From: Fremontodendron californicum
Lineage: Eukaryota; Streptophyta; Magnoliopsida; Malvales; Malvaceae
DNA length: 64,000 bases
Reading direction: 5' to 3'
NCBI GenBank assembly: GCA_030761205.1
Contig: JAULJL010000010.1
Span: 12,867,241-12,931,240 of the forward strand
Below are positions 46,991 to 59,610 of the stretch, one piece after another; the stretch's first letter is position 1, and every line of letters begins with the position of its first letter. The position numbers and the translations under genes are program-made. Below the pieces are notes generated by a model, which saw nothing but the letters and a program-made list of their open reading frames with translations, had not been told where the DNA came from and ran no database searches.

Positions 46991-48476
46991 CTAGACAAGG
47001 AGTATGCAGAAATACAGATTTTATGGCTTGGGTGAATGATTAACTATTCCTGTTGATGGCTGATGACTGGAATGAGGAGTATCAATGGAGTTATTTCACT
47101 AACGTTTGTTTCTTTTTGCAGGTACATGTATGGCAGTTTTGTTCAGTTTTTCTAATTGACCAAGTGATGTATTGGGGATTTGGGATCTTACAAGTCTTTT
47201 GTTCAAGTATGGCAGTTTTAAAGTTTTCTAATTGACCAAGTGATGTTTTGGGGAATTTGGGATCTTGCAAGTCTTTTGTAATATTGGGTAAGTACTTACT
47301 AGGTATCTTTCATATCACATGTCTTTTTGGGATGGTTGGGAATAGCACACTTTTTGCTTGTTGGGTAGAAAATCGAAGGTTTTTTTTCTATTATTGAACT
47401 TGGTCTTTGTAATTGAGGTGTGTTCAGGAATTCATGCTTTTAGGTTTGAGGGGTAGGTTAAGTGAAGATTGTGAGTCTTGCTTTGTTTTGTAATCGAATT
47501 GTTTCTCCTTGGTGGTGATTCGGTCAGAATTTGATTTGGTATTGGGCATAGCTAGCTTCTTAGGTCGGTGGTTGATGACTGGAATGAGGAGTATCAAAGT
47601 AGTTTTCACTAACATTTGTTTCTTTTGCAGGTACATGTATGGCAGTTTTTAGTTTTTCTTATTGACCAAGTGATGTTTTGGGGAATTAGGGATCTTGCAG
47701 GTCTTTTGCAAGATTGGATAAGATCTTACTAGGTATCTTTCATATTACATGTTTTTGGGGAATGGTTGGGACTAGAACTCTTTATGCTTGATGGGTAGAG
47801 AATCAAAGTTTTTTTTCTATTATTGAACTCGGTCTATGTATTTCATATCTTCATGGAGGTGTGTTCGGGATTTCATGTTTTAAGGTTTGAGGGGTTTTAG
47901 TGTAGGTTGTGAGTCTTGCTTTAATGTAATGCTATTCATCTTTGGTTGTGATTAGGAGTCAAAATTAGTTAGTGGTATTGTGCATAGCTCGCTTCTTTGG
48001 TCGGACAAAGTGTACTCTGACTTTCTTGTTTCAATTGGTTATCAAGGGACGGGATTTGTCTTTGGTTGAAATTCGATCCTACTTGGGTTCTTATGACATT
48101 CTTGTTTCAATTGGTTATCAAGGGACGGAATTTGTCTTTGGTTGAAATTCGATCCTACTTGGGTTCTTATACATTGTGATTGAGAATAGGTTGCACACAT
48201 TTTTAACAAGTTACTAAAAGGGAAGAATGTTGCAAAATAAGGCACTTGTTGCATTTCGGGACTCTTTATGCTGTTTGGACTAATATACATTTGGACAAGG
48301 AAGGACTCTTGTAACAAAAAGGATTTTGAGGTTGTTTTATCGTGTACTACAGGGTTTTATCAAGGTTTCAAGCTATTTTGAGCTTGAAGGGTAGACACTG
48401 TTTAGGGAACTTGGATCTTTGGCAGTTTCAAACTTTGTCATTATTTCTATTTCAATAAAATATTGCATTGCTGTTC
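46991..48476 (+). other. LINE 3' untranslated region with internal repeats
   Basis: No open frame of note. A unit beginning GATGACTGGAATGAGGAG occurs at about 47061 and 47574 (period about 515). Both copies contain CAGGTACATGTATGGCAG. A second repeat of about 77 bp (CTTGTTTCAATTGGTTATCA) is present twice from 48024 and 48101. Confidence 0.75.
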
Positions 48477-48483
48477 AAAAAAA

Positions 48484-48502
48484 AGATATAGAAAATAAAA
48501 TA
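48484..48502. repeat. LINE target-site duplication, right copy
   Basis: Identical to 29065-29083; it immediately follows the A-tail. Confidence 0.85.
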
Positions 48503-49371
48503 TAAAAAGAAAAAAGGTCTATTTTGACCCTATTTACTCCTATGGGAGTGAGAAATATATAGAGACTAGGAATATTACCCCGTGTTGCGGGATCGAGTTT
48601 GTAGTATTGATATATAGATTTTTTATTTATTTATAATATTTTTGAATTATTATATGTGTTAAATAGTAAATATTATATAAATTGTCATGAGATAATTGAT
48701 TATTTCAAATTTATTTATTTATTCAAAAAATAATTCTATAACATTACTATAAAGTGAATTTTATAATATTATGTAAATACTTAAAGGTCCATGCGGGTTA
48801 ACTTTTTTTATATTTTTAAAGAGAGTTTTTTTCATTTACTCTTTTAATAATTTTAGGTTTATATATGTGTTAAATAATATAATCTTTATTTTCATTTAAA
48901 AATATTTAAAAAAGAGTTAAATTAAAATAATAATAATTATTAAAAATTGTAATCAAATTAAAGTTTTAAAAATTAAAACATTTATAAAATTTCGTATTTA
49001 AAATTTGAAACACTCATCATAATATATTATCCTTTGTTTATTTATAATAAAAATAGGAAAAATGTATTAAAAAAACACTCCATTTCAAATGTCACCACAA
49101 AGGAGAAAAAAAAAAGAAATAGAAAAAGAAATTAGCAATCCAAAAAAAATATAATTAAATGAATGAGATAAGAAATGCCTAATTATTTGAAAGAAATGGA
49201 TTTCGATAAATTATAAATATAATAAAAAATAAAGCTATTTATAAACCAAGAATAATTATTTTGTAAATCTGGACTTAATGCAAATGATTCACCTAACTCT
49301 TTTAGTATGAGCCAATTTCATATATTTTGAAAATCAATATAAATACATATAACAAAACAATATACGTTTAG
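48503..49371. other. AT-rich DNA with a possible Helitron terminus
   Basis: At 48565-48600, read on the minus strand, the hairpin CCCGCAACACGGGG is followed by TAATATTC and CTAG then T. This is the usual arrangement of a Helitron 3' end. No 5' end was found. The remainder is featureless AT-rich sequence. Confidence 0.4.
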
Positions 49372-49781
49372 CATTGTTGAAAAAATTGGATCGAACCGGT
49401 CGGTCGAATTTGATGAATTGAAAATCAGAGGCCTATCCGATCTGGTATATATTTTAAAATCAAGAATTATGCAAATCAATGAAAAACTGGTTGAATCGAC
49501 AAAAAAAAACTGAGAAAAAGTCGAAAAACTGGTTTTAAACTTTTTTTTTTAATTTTTTGTATGTGATGAGATTTAAATCTTTAACTTTTTAGATCTATAT
49601 TAAAGATTATACTATTTAGTAAAATAATTATTTTTATTAAGTATTTACTATATTTAATACTTATATAATGTTAAAATTACTTATTTAATATTAAAATTAA
49701 CCGACGGTCTGAACTGTCGGTCCGGTTGAACGGTGATCGGAGGTCTCACCGTTTGACATCCAATCCGATTTTTTAACATTA
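49372..49781. mobile_element. hAT-like MITE, copy 2 (410 bp)
   Basis: Same family as 10780-11183, sharing GAAAAAATTGGATCGAACCGG at the left and CCAATCCGATTTTTTAACA at the right. The flanks are ACGTTTAG (49364-49371) and ACTTTTAG (49782-49789), seven of eight identical. Confidence 0.75.
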
Positions 49782-50627
49782 ACTTTTAGAAGATTATAAT
49801 AAAATAAATTTCAATTAAATAAAAAATTTAAAAACTTAACGTACATAAAAAAAAATAAAGATAATAAATAATAATTAGATCATTTTAATAAATTGTCAAT
49901 TAAAATGTTAGTTACAAAATATATTAGATTTTATATTAGTTACAAAATATATTAGTTACAAATACATTATATGTTTGCTTAGGTCCGACCGAATAATATA
50001 AGCTAGCATTCTACTTAGGTTCATCCATATTATCCCATAGCTTATATTAAATCAATACATTTTATTCTATATTAATTAAAAATTATGATCTAATTACTAT
50101 TATATTTATCATGTCACCCAGATGAAATTGATCAGCTTTAAGTTTATTTAGATTTGTTATTATAATCCATGGAGGAAATTAATATATTGGAGAACAAAAA
50201 ACAAAATGTAAAGCAAGTACGCATTTATACTTAATTGACGGAATATAAATGGAATATAAAGGTAATTAAACTTATAATAATCAATATATTAAAAGTCACA
50301 TTTAAAAGAATTTTAATAAAAAATATTGATTTATATACAACTTAAAAATGTAACTGAAATTGAAAAATTAATATTACATATAAATAGAGAAGAGTTTAAA
50401 AAAATATTTTAAATATTTTTTATATTTAAAAAATAAAAAAGAAATAAACGGGATACGTGGCAGTTTTTTAATCCCACTTATGGAGTTAAAAAACTACACT
50501 ACCAGTGTACAGGATAATAATCCATAAATAGAATAAAACTCACAATTAAAAATAACATTTAAAATGTAATTAATTGAATTAAATATATAATAAGGAAATT
50601 TTTAAAAATAAAATAAATATAATATTT
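49782..50627. other. AT-rich intergenic DNA, no gene seen
   Basis: A short direct repeat of TTACAAAATATATTAG near 49913-49950. Nothing else recognised. Confidence 0.5.
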
Positions 50628-52020
50628 CCAGCTCTCTTCTTGAATAAATTGGGGTAGTTTAGGTAGTTTAAATCTATATAATATAATTTGTTAACAATAG
50701 ATATAAATTTTGTTGTTACAATTTAATTTAATTGGGTTTTAGTGTTGTTTTAATTGCATATTAAATATTTTTTATTTGTCTTATAATTTTTTTCAACGAT
50801 TACATTGTGTCTTAATTTTTATAGATGTTACAATATATATATATATATATATTTTATATATAATCATCCTTTGATTTTTTTGGATTGTAACTTCATTTCA
50901 ACAGTTGATAGTGAATCAATTTTGATTCAACGTACAATTAGTATGTTCAATTGAACATCACTTTCATTCTCAATAATTTATTTTCCCTATTTCTTTTGAG
51001 TTTTTTTTTTTTTAAATTTAATTTAACCTTTTCTTTTTTTGTTGGTTGGCAGATTATTTAATCAGAAAAAGCCTTTAGAAGGCTTGTTATTTTTGCTTCC
51101 AGAAGCATTTAGCTTTGAAAATGGAGGGAATAAGCAAATTCATGAAAAAAAGAAGTCACTAATTTTTTATTTATTTCATAATTAACCAATATTTTAGATT
51201 TTATCCCATATTGTAATATACAATATTAAATGGAAAAAGTACTAATTTTTTTCAATAAAATAATAAAAATTATTGAAATTATCTACATGGTTTGTACATG
51301 GCATATTTTACGTGATAATCAGCTTATTCATATATATAATTTTCAAAGAATTTTGTCTTAATATTGTTGTGTTATAGGATCCTTAAATTTGACGTAATTT
51401 CATGATATAAAAACATATTTATTTTTTATTGAAATAAAACACCGACATAATTCCTAATCAAATAAGTGTATTTCATTTTCAATACAAAAAAAAAAAAAAA
51501 AAAAATTCCTTTTCCATCCATTATTGATATCAAGCTTTATTGTAGTGTAAGCCAGGTACAAGGACTACCGGTTTGAATTTCTTTTTTTTGCATTAGTTGG
51601 TATTCGGTGTTCTCTTAGATTATTTCCCTTGTTGTTTATAATTTTGTATTACCATTTATCTTTTAAATCAATAAAAATGCTTTAATCACGGGATAATTTA
51701 TATAATTTACGAATGTTGGCATTTATATCTTTCAATCCCTCAATTACCTCTCATCAATCTTTTTTATTTTTAAAAAACTTAGATCATTTATATCACTTTA
51801 TTATTAGATCATTTCAAAATTATAAAAATTAAATTGTTAAAAATTAAAAGATAAAAAAAAAAAAATTTACTATGCAATTAAAACAACACTAAAACCCAAT
51901 TAAATTAAAATGTAACAACAAAATCTATATCTATTATTAACAAATTATATTATACAAAAATATTATATTATTTAATTTAAAATACTTAAATTATCTCTAT
52001 TTACTTAAGAAGGGAGCTGG
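50628..52020. mobile_element. 1.4-kb element with long terminal inverted repeats
   Basis: The left arm 50628-50759 starts CCAGCTCTCTTCTTG. The right arm 51872-52020 ends CAAGAAGGGAGCTGG-like (AAGAAGGGAGCTGG). Matching inner blocks include AATTGGGTTTTAGTGTTGTT and its exact complement. Arms are about 130-150 bp, MULE-like, but I could not find a clean target-site duplication. The interior is non-coding. Confidence 0.6.
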
Positions 52021-52198
52021 ATACCATTAAATATTTACTCCACTCCAAAAAATGATTAAGGACTATCCATATTATATACTTCACATCTACACAATATACC
52101 TCAATTAACTGCTTCTCTCAAAATACCTTAATTATTATGAAAAAAATACCTTAATTACCTTTATTTATTCTCGATAACAGCGAGAAATATATTACTAT
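52021..52198. other. Host sequence left of element B
   Basis: AT-rich. It ends with a small hairpin CTCG-ATAACAG-CGAG and AAATATATTACTAT, reminiscent of the sequence before 48566. Element B inserted at its end. Confidence 0.4.
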
Positions 52199-53682
52199 TG
52201 ATGCACCCAAAAGAGTGTATCTAATTTAACCTTGCACTTAAAAAGAATCAATTGTAGAGTATAGTGATTAGCAAGGGTCGAGTCCACAAGGATTGAGTTT
52301 TAGTTTATCAATCACTAGTTTAAAACTTAAATCAAAGAAAACAAAAGTTAAAGGGGGTTTTGAAATCAATTCAAGCAAACAATAAAAATAAGAAAGCAAG
52401 TAAATAAGAAGTAATCACATATCAGAAAGGTATAGTTAAGGTTTCATTCTCCACCACTAGACATAATTGAGAATCAATTTCAGATCTATCAACATCAATC
52501 AACTATCAAAAATATCAACTGTAGATAACAACAAGCTCTGCTACCCCAATCTTTCCTTAGTTTGTCGTTAAATAGAATAAGCTCTCTATTTAATCTCTAA
52601 TTATCAAATAACCTAGAATAAGCTCTCTAAATTCAATTTGATAACAACGTTATGATGAGAAAGATAGGTTGATCTAAGCAGCAAACACATAAGCTCGGAT
52701 TCTTCAACTTAGGTTATGTTCCACTTTGCAATTAGCGAAAACTCTAACATAATCATTAATCACAAATTGCCACTATTGAATACGAAATCAAGACAATTAC
52801 ATGGATCAAGACTCCTAAACTAGAATTAGACAATTATCAAAGATCTATCTAGTTGTACACCTAAACAAATCAAGACAAAGATCATGAACAATTCTTATAG
52901 AAGAACATAAGCAACTTTGATAGAAAATCAATATATGATAGAATCTAAAAATCAATTGCAAAATATGTCTAGGGCTTTGAAATCACCCTTATCCAAAGAA
53001 AAGTTTAGCCTTGCATAGGCATTGTTAACATAAACATAAAAGAAACTAAGAAGAAAAACTAAAAGAAAACTAAGAGAATGGAGAAGAAGAATAATGATGA
53101 TAATCCTTGAGTCTCCTCAAAAGATGGTATTTATAGAGTTTTAAAACCCTGAAAACAAGTCCTTGCTGCACAAGTAAGTTAGGAGGCACAAAAATCACGT
53201 TTTTGGCATTTTTTTTCCGAGTTTTTTTGCGGTTTTGGGCACCTAGGCACCGGGCATTCTATCTCCCATTTTTCTGCTGCATCGTCACACACCTTTTCGG
53301 CTGATTTGGATAACCCTTACTTGTTCTATTTGGGCATGTAAACTACCATTGAAAAGGTATTCAAGTCAGCTTCAAAAGTCAAGAAGGAAGTTTCTTCAAA
53401 TAAGGATTTTAACATCATGTTTTCCTTGCAAAAAGTTTCGAAGGTCAAATCTGCCTTCTTGCTTTGCAACCAGAAATTAATCTTTTTGACTCCCAAGTCT
53501 TCTTCCATCTTGTGATTATGATATTGTAAGTTTTTTTACCATAATTATTGACATCTTTTAATTTCATTCTCCTTATTGTACCTAAAATTCAAAAATATAA
53601 TATAAGTAAACAAGATAAGTTCGAAAACATAACAAAAACTAAAGATAGAAAGGCATAAAATGTATATTTTATGAGCTTATCA
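52199..53682 (-). repeat. 3' LTR of element B
   Basis: TGATGCACCC to GAGCTTATCA on the plus strand. Confidence 0.88.
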
Positions 53683-53921
53683 AATACCCCTACACTTAGC
53701 TTTTTGCTAGTGCTCGAGCAAAAGAAAATAAAAATAAAATAAGAAAACTTAATATAATCCACTTTAGTAGGAAATCGCGATGGCATTTAGCATGTGACAC
53801 ATGCCTTTAAACCCCTAGGTGTCTCTAGTGGACGAGTTTAGTCTCGTGAGGGTTTACTAGGACGATACCCACAAACATTGAAAACATAAGAAAAATAAAA
53901 ATAGATAAAACTAAAACTAAA

Positions 53922-53966
<45 letters not shown>

Positions 53967-54434
53967 TACAACTAATCTTTTCAATATAAATTAGAGAAAA
54001 TCATTGGACAAGTCTTATAAACTAATCAATAGCTTAAAGAATTTCATAAAAAATCATACTTGAATGTAAATAATTTGAGTTAAGCTAATATTAACATAAC
54101 ATATCTCAATCAAAATAGTGCATATTCAAACTTAATCTCAACTTCTCACATGGGACACTCTCATGATTTTCACTCTGTAAAGTAGTGGTAAAGTGTTTAC
54201 ACTCAATCAATCTCATGAAAACAGTTCTGCCATATGCTTGCTTGTCCACCTATTCTTCACTATTTAGATCATGCAACTTCATAAATCAAGAGGTCTTTAT
54301 TCAAGGTTGTAAGGGGGCCAAGGGGTAGTAATGTGGTTAAAGAATAAAAGATAAAAAATATTACAGAGGTTCCAAAGACTTCATAGAATTTAGGGACAAA
54401 ATAAGATTTTGCAAATAAAACTTTCTCAATATTC
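53683..54434 (-). other. Internal 3' region of element B, left arm of a large inverted repeat
   Basis: Equivalent to 35405-36130 of element A. It contains an AAT microsatellite at 53922-53966. It ends at ATTCCTTGGA, where the inverted copy begins. Short ORFs here are not genes. Confidence 0.75.
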
Positions 54435-55165
54435 CTTGGATTATGTACTTCCAAGGAATATTGAGAAAGTTTTATTTGCAAAATCTTATTTTGTCTCTAA
54501 ATTCTATGAAGTCTTTGGAATCTTTGTAATATCTTTTATCTTTTATTCTTTAACCATATTACTACCCCTGGGCCCCATTACAACCTTGAATAAAGACCTC
54601 TTGATTAATGAAGTTACATGATCTAAATAGTGGAGAATAGGTGAACAAGCAAGCATATGGTAGAACTGTTTTCATGAGATTGATTGAGTGTAAACACTTT
54701 ACCACTACTTTAAAGAGTGAAAATCATGAGAGTATCCCATGTGAGAAGTTGAGATTAAGTTTGAATATGCACTATTTTGATTGAGATATGTTATGTTAAT
54801 ATTGGCTTAACTCAAACTATTTACATTCAAGTATGATTTTTTAGAAAAATCTTTAAGCTATTGATTAGTTTATAAGACTTGTCCAATGATTTTCTCTAAT
54901 TTATATTGAAAAAATTAGTTGTAATTATTATTATTAGTTTTATTTATATATATATTTTTTTATGTTTTCAATGTTTGTGGGTATCATCCCAGTAAACCCT
55001 TATGAGACAAAACTCGTTCACTAGGGACACCTAGGGGTTTAAAAACATGTGTCACATGCTAAGTGCCACCGTGATTTCCTATGAAAGTGTATTAGATTAG
55101 ATTTTCTTATTTTATTTTTATTTTGTTTTGCTTGAGGACTTGCAAAAAGCTAAGTGTGGGGTATT

Positions 55166-56729
55166 TGATAAGCTCATAAAATATACATTTTATGCCTTTC
55201 TACCTTTAGTTTTTGTTATGTTTTCAATCTTTATCTTGTTTACTTATATTATATTTTTGAAATTTAGATACAATAAGGAGAATGAAGTCAAAAGATGTCA
55301 ATAATGATGGTAAAGAACTTACAAAATCATAATCACAAGATGGAAGAAGACTCGGGAGTCAAAAAGATAAATTTCTGGTTGCAAAGCAAGAAGGCAGATT
55401 TGACCTTCGGAGCTTGTTGCAAGGAAATCATTATGTTAAAAAGCTTCCTTCTTGACTTTTGAAGCTGACTTGAATACCTTTCCCACGATAGTTTACACGC
55501 ACAAATCGGACAAGAAATGGGCATCCAAATCAGCCGACGAAGTGAAGGAAGGTGCAGCAGAAAATGGAAACAGTATGCTCGGCGCCTAGGTGCCAAATTT
55601 CGGCACCTAGGCACGAACAATTCGGGAAAACCCGTAAAAAAAGGCCCAAAAACATGATTTTTTGTCTCCAGGCTTACTTGTGCTGTAAGGACTTATTCCC
55701 AGGGTTTTAAAACTTTATAAATATCATTTTTTAAGCCACAAACTTTCTATCTTTTGAGGAGACTCAAGGATCATCATTCTTCTTCTTCTTCTTCTTCTTC
55801 TTCTTTTTCTTCTTTTTTTTCTTCTTCTTCTTCTTCTTCTTCTCCATTCTTTTTGTTTTTCTTTTAGTTTTTTCCTTTTAGTTTCTTTTGTGTTTATGTT
55901 AATAATGCCTATGCTAGGCTAAACTTCTCTTTGGTTAAGGGTGATTTCAAATCCCTAGACATGTTGTGTAATTGATTTTGAGATTCTATCTATCATTAGT
56001 TTTCTATCAAAGTTGCTTGTGTTCTTCTATAAGAATTGTTCATGATGTTGTCTTGATTTGTTTAAGTTGCAAACTAGATATATCTTAATAACTATCTAAT
56101 GCTAGTTTAAGAAACTTGATATGGAGCTTGTCTTTATTTCTTATTCAATAGTGGCAATTTGTAATTCATGATTATTATGGGTTTTCAGGAATTATGAAGT
56201 GGAACATAACCTAAGTTGAATGAATCCATGTTTATGTGTTTGTTGCTTAGATCAACCTATCTTTCTCATCTTAAAGATGCTATCACTTTGAATCTATAGA
56301 TGTTTATCTTAGGTTATTTGATAGTTAGGGATTAAGTAGTGGCGTTTGTCCTACTTAACAACGAATTAAGGAAGGATTGGGGTAACACGAGAGGTTGTTA
56401 TCTACGATTGTTAATTTTTATAGATAATTGATGTTGATAGGTCTGAAATTGATTCTTAATATTGTTTAGTGGTGGAGAATGAAACCTTAACCATACTTCT
56501 CTTATATTTGATTTTCTCTTATTTATTTGCTTTTTACTTATCTTGTTTTCTTTACTTTTAATTATTTCAAAATCCCTTTTTCTTTTATTGTTCTTGAATT
56601 TAAGTTTTAAACTAGTAATTTGTAAACTAAAAACCAATCTCTGTGGATTCGACCCTTGCATGCTACTTTATTATAATTGATCATATTAATTGCAAGGTTT
56701 AATAAAGATACACTAATTTGAGTGCATCA
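55166..56729 (+). repeat. Plus-strand LTR within element B
   Basis: TGATAAGCTCATAAAATATA to GAGTGCATCA. Upstream is the polypurine tract, so it is a 3' LTR by context. Downstream it abuts gag without a primer site. It holds a TTC microsatellite (about 55775-55845). Confidence 0.85.
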
Positions 56730-57780
56730 GCAGGTGCTACATCAAACCTTTAGAACCTTCAAAACCAACTAGCCAATCTCATCTCCGTAGTTCAACAAGT
56801 GGCCATACGTAAGATTCAACAATCAAGGCAATGTGGAGTGTGTTTCATGATGGATCATCTAACAAATTGGTGCCCATACTTCCAAAAAGATAGTTGTGAA
56901 CCAACTTATGATTTAGGAGGATACCAAAACCAACAAGGGTTCTAAGAACAACAGTATGATCTTTACTCAAACACTTACAATGAGGAATGGTGGGATCATA
57001 CTAATTATGGCTACTCAGGAAATTATCAAGAAATAGTTCCTTATGCTAATTACACTCATCCATCGAGCTTCAATCAATCATGGTCTCAAGAACCAGATCT
57101 TTTTCAGCCCCCACCTCAAAACTCAGGTACTTCTTTACAAAGTCTTGTCAATTCTCTTTGCATTAATAGTTTGCAACTTCAACAGGAAACAAGGGAAATA
57201 AGGGCAAGTCTTCAGGCAAGTATCCAGAGTTTGGAAACACAAATGAGCCAATTGGTTAATAGTATGGAGGAATTAGTAGAACAAAGATTTCAAGAACTCC
57301 CTTCCCAAACTATGATTGATCCAAAGGAGAGTATTACTGCTACATAACTTGAGGACGAATCAGAAAATCTTAGGGAACCCGAGGACGAGAAAGAAATAGA
57401 GATAGATTTACTTCTTGAAGATAATGAAGCTTCAATTCCAAATGAGAGTATTTCGGCACCTGAGGTAACTTTTAAGGTTCCAATTTTTACTAATGTTTCT
57501 TCTCCACCTTTTCCTAGTAAATTATAAAGTTCAAGAAGGAGGAATATGAACAACACATGCAGGAAACCTTAAACAGCTTGTTAGTGGATGCCATTCAACA
57601 AGTACCAAAATATGCTCCATTCCTCGATGAGCAATGCACTACAAAGGATGATGGAATAATAATTGTGATGGAGAATACATCCACTGCTGTGCAAAGAAAG
57701 CCTCCTACCAAGCGCACAAATCCGGGAAGTCTCATGCCTGAGCCGGAAGATCCTAAAAAGCCAAAAAGGGGTGTTAGTTA
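56730..57780 (+). pseudogene. Athila-type gag C-terminus, plus strand
   Basis: It starts abruptly at the LTR end with GCAGGTGCTACATC. It then encodes an NLQNQLANLISVVQQVA-like coil, the intact knuckle CGVCFMMDHLTNWC (about 56830-56872), an NEEWWDHTNYGYS segment, an LQRETREIRASL-like coil, and the tail MQETLNSLLVDAIQQVPKYA to PKKPKRGVS (57557-57781). An in-frame stop replaces a Gln codon near 56943, another lies at 57344, and a frameshift lies near 57525. No pol follows. Confidence 0.8.
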
Positions 57781-59610
57781 GGTTCAAAACACTAACTCAA
57801 GTGATAATTGGGAAGGTAGCCCAATTAATGAAGAAATTGCCAACCTCCCATATTCAGATTTGCTTTCTTTTCCTTTTCCTTTGCCTTTTCCTATTATTTT
57901 TATTGTTTATGTAGTGTTTTAGGTTTGTTTAGGTTTTATTAATTTGTTTTGTTTTGAATTGTTAATATATATATATATTTATTATTTCTGTTTTTTTATT
58001 AGTTATTTTCTCTTACACATGATTTTTTCATTTGGGATAATAGTATTACATTGAGGACAATGTAAGAATTAAGTGTGGGGGAGGGGAGAATTTAGGATTT
58101 ATTTATTTATCTTTTTGGTGTGTTTTAGTTTCTTTCAATACAATGATGAGATATGAATTGTATAGGTCTAAAACTGGTTTATTAGTGAGAAATTTTTCAT
58201 GATAATTGAGCTTGAATACTATTTTTCATGAGCCAATGCTAATATGATATGTTGATTGAGAAAGAAGCATGTTTAAACTTAATATTGACTTGTATAATCA
58301 TCCTTGTGAGTTTTGAGCCTATATGATTGATGCATTATACATATCAATCTAATTTCTTTCTTGAGTGCTCTCATGATTACATGATTCTCTAGAAATTGCT
58401 TTAAACCATTTGAGACTATATTGATGTATGTGACAACATGAATATGATAGAGGCATTAGGATTTTAACCAGGGCCAAAATAGCTATCCATTATTGATGTT
58501 CCAAGAGAACATCCCCCTAGTGAGCCAATTTGAGCCTATATTGATTAAGCTATTTTATTGGTAACCACATCTTATACCTAGCCTAAACACATTTATATCT
58601 TTACCCTTGTTCTAAAGATGGACTAGAATGTTTGAGACATATTGCAAAAACAAGGGATACATTTTGAAAATTTGGATTAGAACAAAAGACAAGTGTAGGG
58701 GAGGAGAAATGCAAAAGTCAAGAGAAAAATCAAAGGGAACATTGTAAAAATAAATTCCCATAAAAAAATGAAAAGAAAAAGAAAATTGAATCATCTCTTG
58801 AACTTCTAGTTAAATAAAAGAAAAATAATGTTACAAGGTTGGTTAGAATAAAGCAAAGGCTCAACATGAAATATTGAGCCTATGTGATTATGTACTTCCA
58901 AGGAATATTGAGAAAGTTCTATTTGCAAAATCTTATTTTGTCTCTAAATTCTATGAAGTCTTTGGAACCTTTGTGATATCTTTTCCTTTTTATTCTTTAA
59001 CCACATTATTACCCCTTGGCCCCATTACAACCTTGATTAAAGACCTCTTGATTCATGAAGTTGTATGATCTAAATAGTGGAGAATAGGTGGACAAACAAG
59101 CATATAGTAGAACTATTTTCATGTGATTGATTGAGTGTAAACACTTTACCACTACTATATTGAGTGAAAATCATGAGTATCCCATGTGAGAAGTTGAGAT
59201 TAAGTTTGAATATGCACAATTTTGATTGAGATATGTTATGTTGATATTGGCTTAACTCAAACTATTTACATTCAAGCATGATTTTTTATGAAATTCTTTG
59301 AGCTATTGATTAGTTTATAAGACTTGTCCAATAATTTTCTCTAATTTATATGGAAGGGATTAGTTGTAATTATTATTTTTAGTTTTATTTATTTTTATTT
59401 TTCTTATGTTTTCAATGTTTGTGGGTATCATTCTAGTAAACCCTCACGAGACTAAACTCGTCCACTAGGGATACCTAGGGGTTTAAAGGCTTGTGTCACA
59501 TGCTAAGTGCCACTGTGATTTCCTGCGAAAGTGGATTAGATTAGATTTTCTTATTTTGTTTTTATTTTGTTTTCCTCGAGGACTAGCAAAAAGCTAAGTG
59601 TGGGGGTATT
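57781..59610 (+). other. Non-coding internal region and polypurine tract, plus strand
   Basis: About 1.8 kb from the gag stop to the LTR with no pol domain. It contains GACAATGTAAGAATTAAGTG near 58057 and AAGTGTGGGGG at 59597-59607. At 58890-58915 it contains the uninterrupted version of the sequence at the fold-back centre (GATTATGTACTTCCAAGG). Confidence 0.75.

Larger units (their letters stand above)
29084..48483 (+). mobile_element. L1-type LINE, interrupted by a nested LTR element
   Basis: The element lies between 19-bp target duplications and ends in an A-run (48477-48484) after ATTGCATTGCTGTTC. Without the 11.4-kb insertion it is about 8 kb, a normal size for a full-length plant L1. 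Order: ORF1 with an RRM-like domain, ORF2 with endonuclease, reverse transcriptase, CCHC-like zinc knuckle and RNase H, then a repeat-rich 3' UTR of about 1.5 kb. Frameshifts and stops show it is inactive. RRM-containing ORF1 proteins are known in a plant L1 branch (BNR-type), and placement there is inference. Confidence 0.88.
52199..56729. repeat. Giant inverted repeat of LTR plus internal 3' region, centre near 54439
   Basis: The centre reads CAATATTCCTTGGA, then TTATGTACT, then TCCAAGGAATATTG, a stem with a 9-base spacer. Reading outward, both arms run through the internal 3' region and polypurine tract (AAGTGTGGGG) and then a full LTR. Each arm is about 2.2 kb. The arms differ by point changes and small indels. 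Confidence 0.82.
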
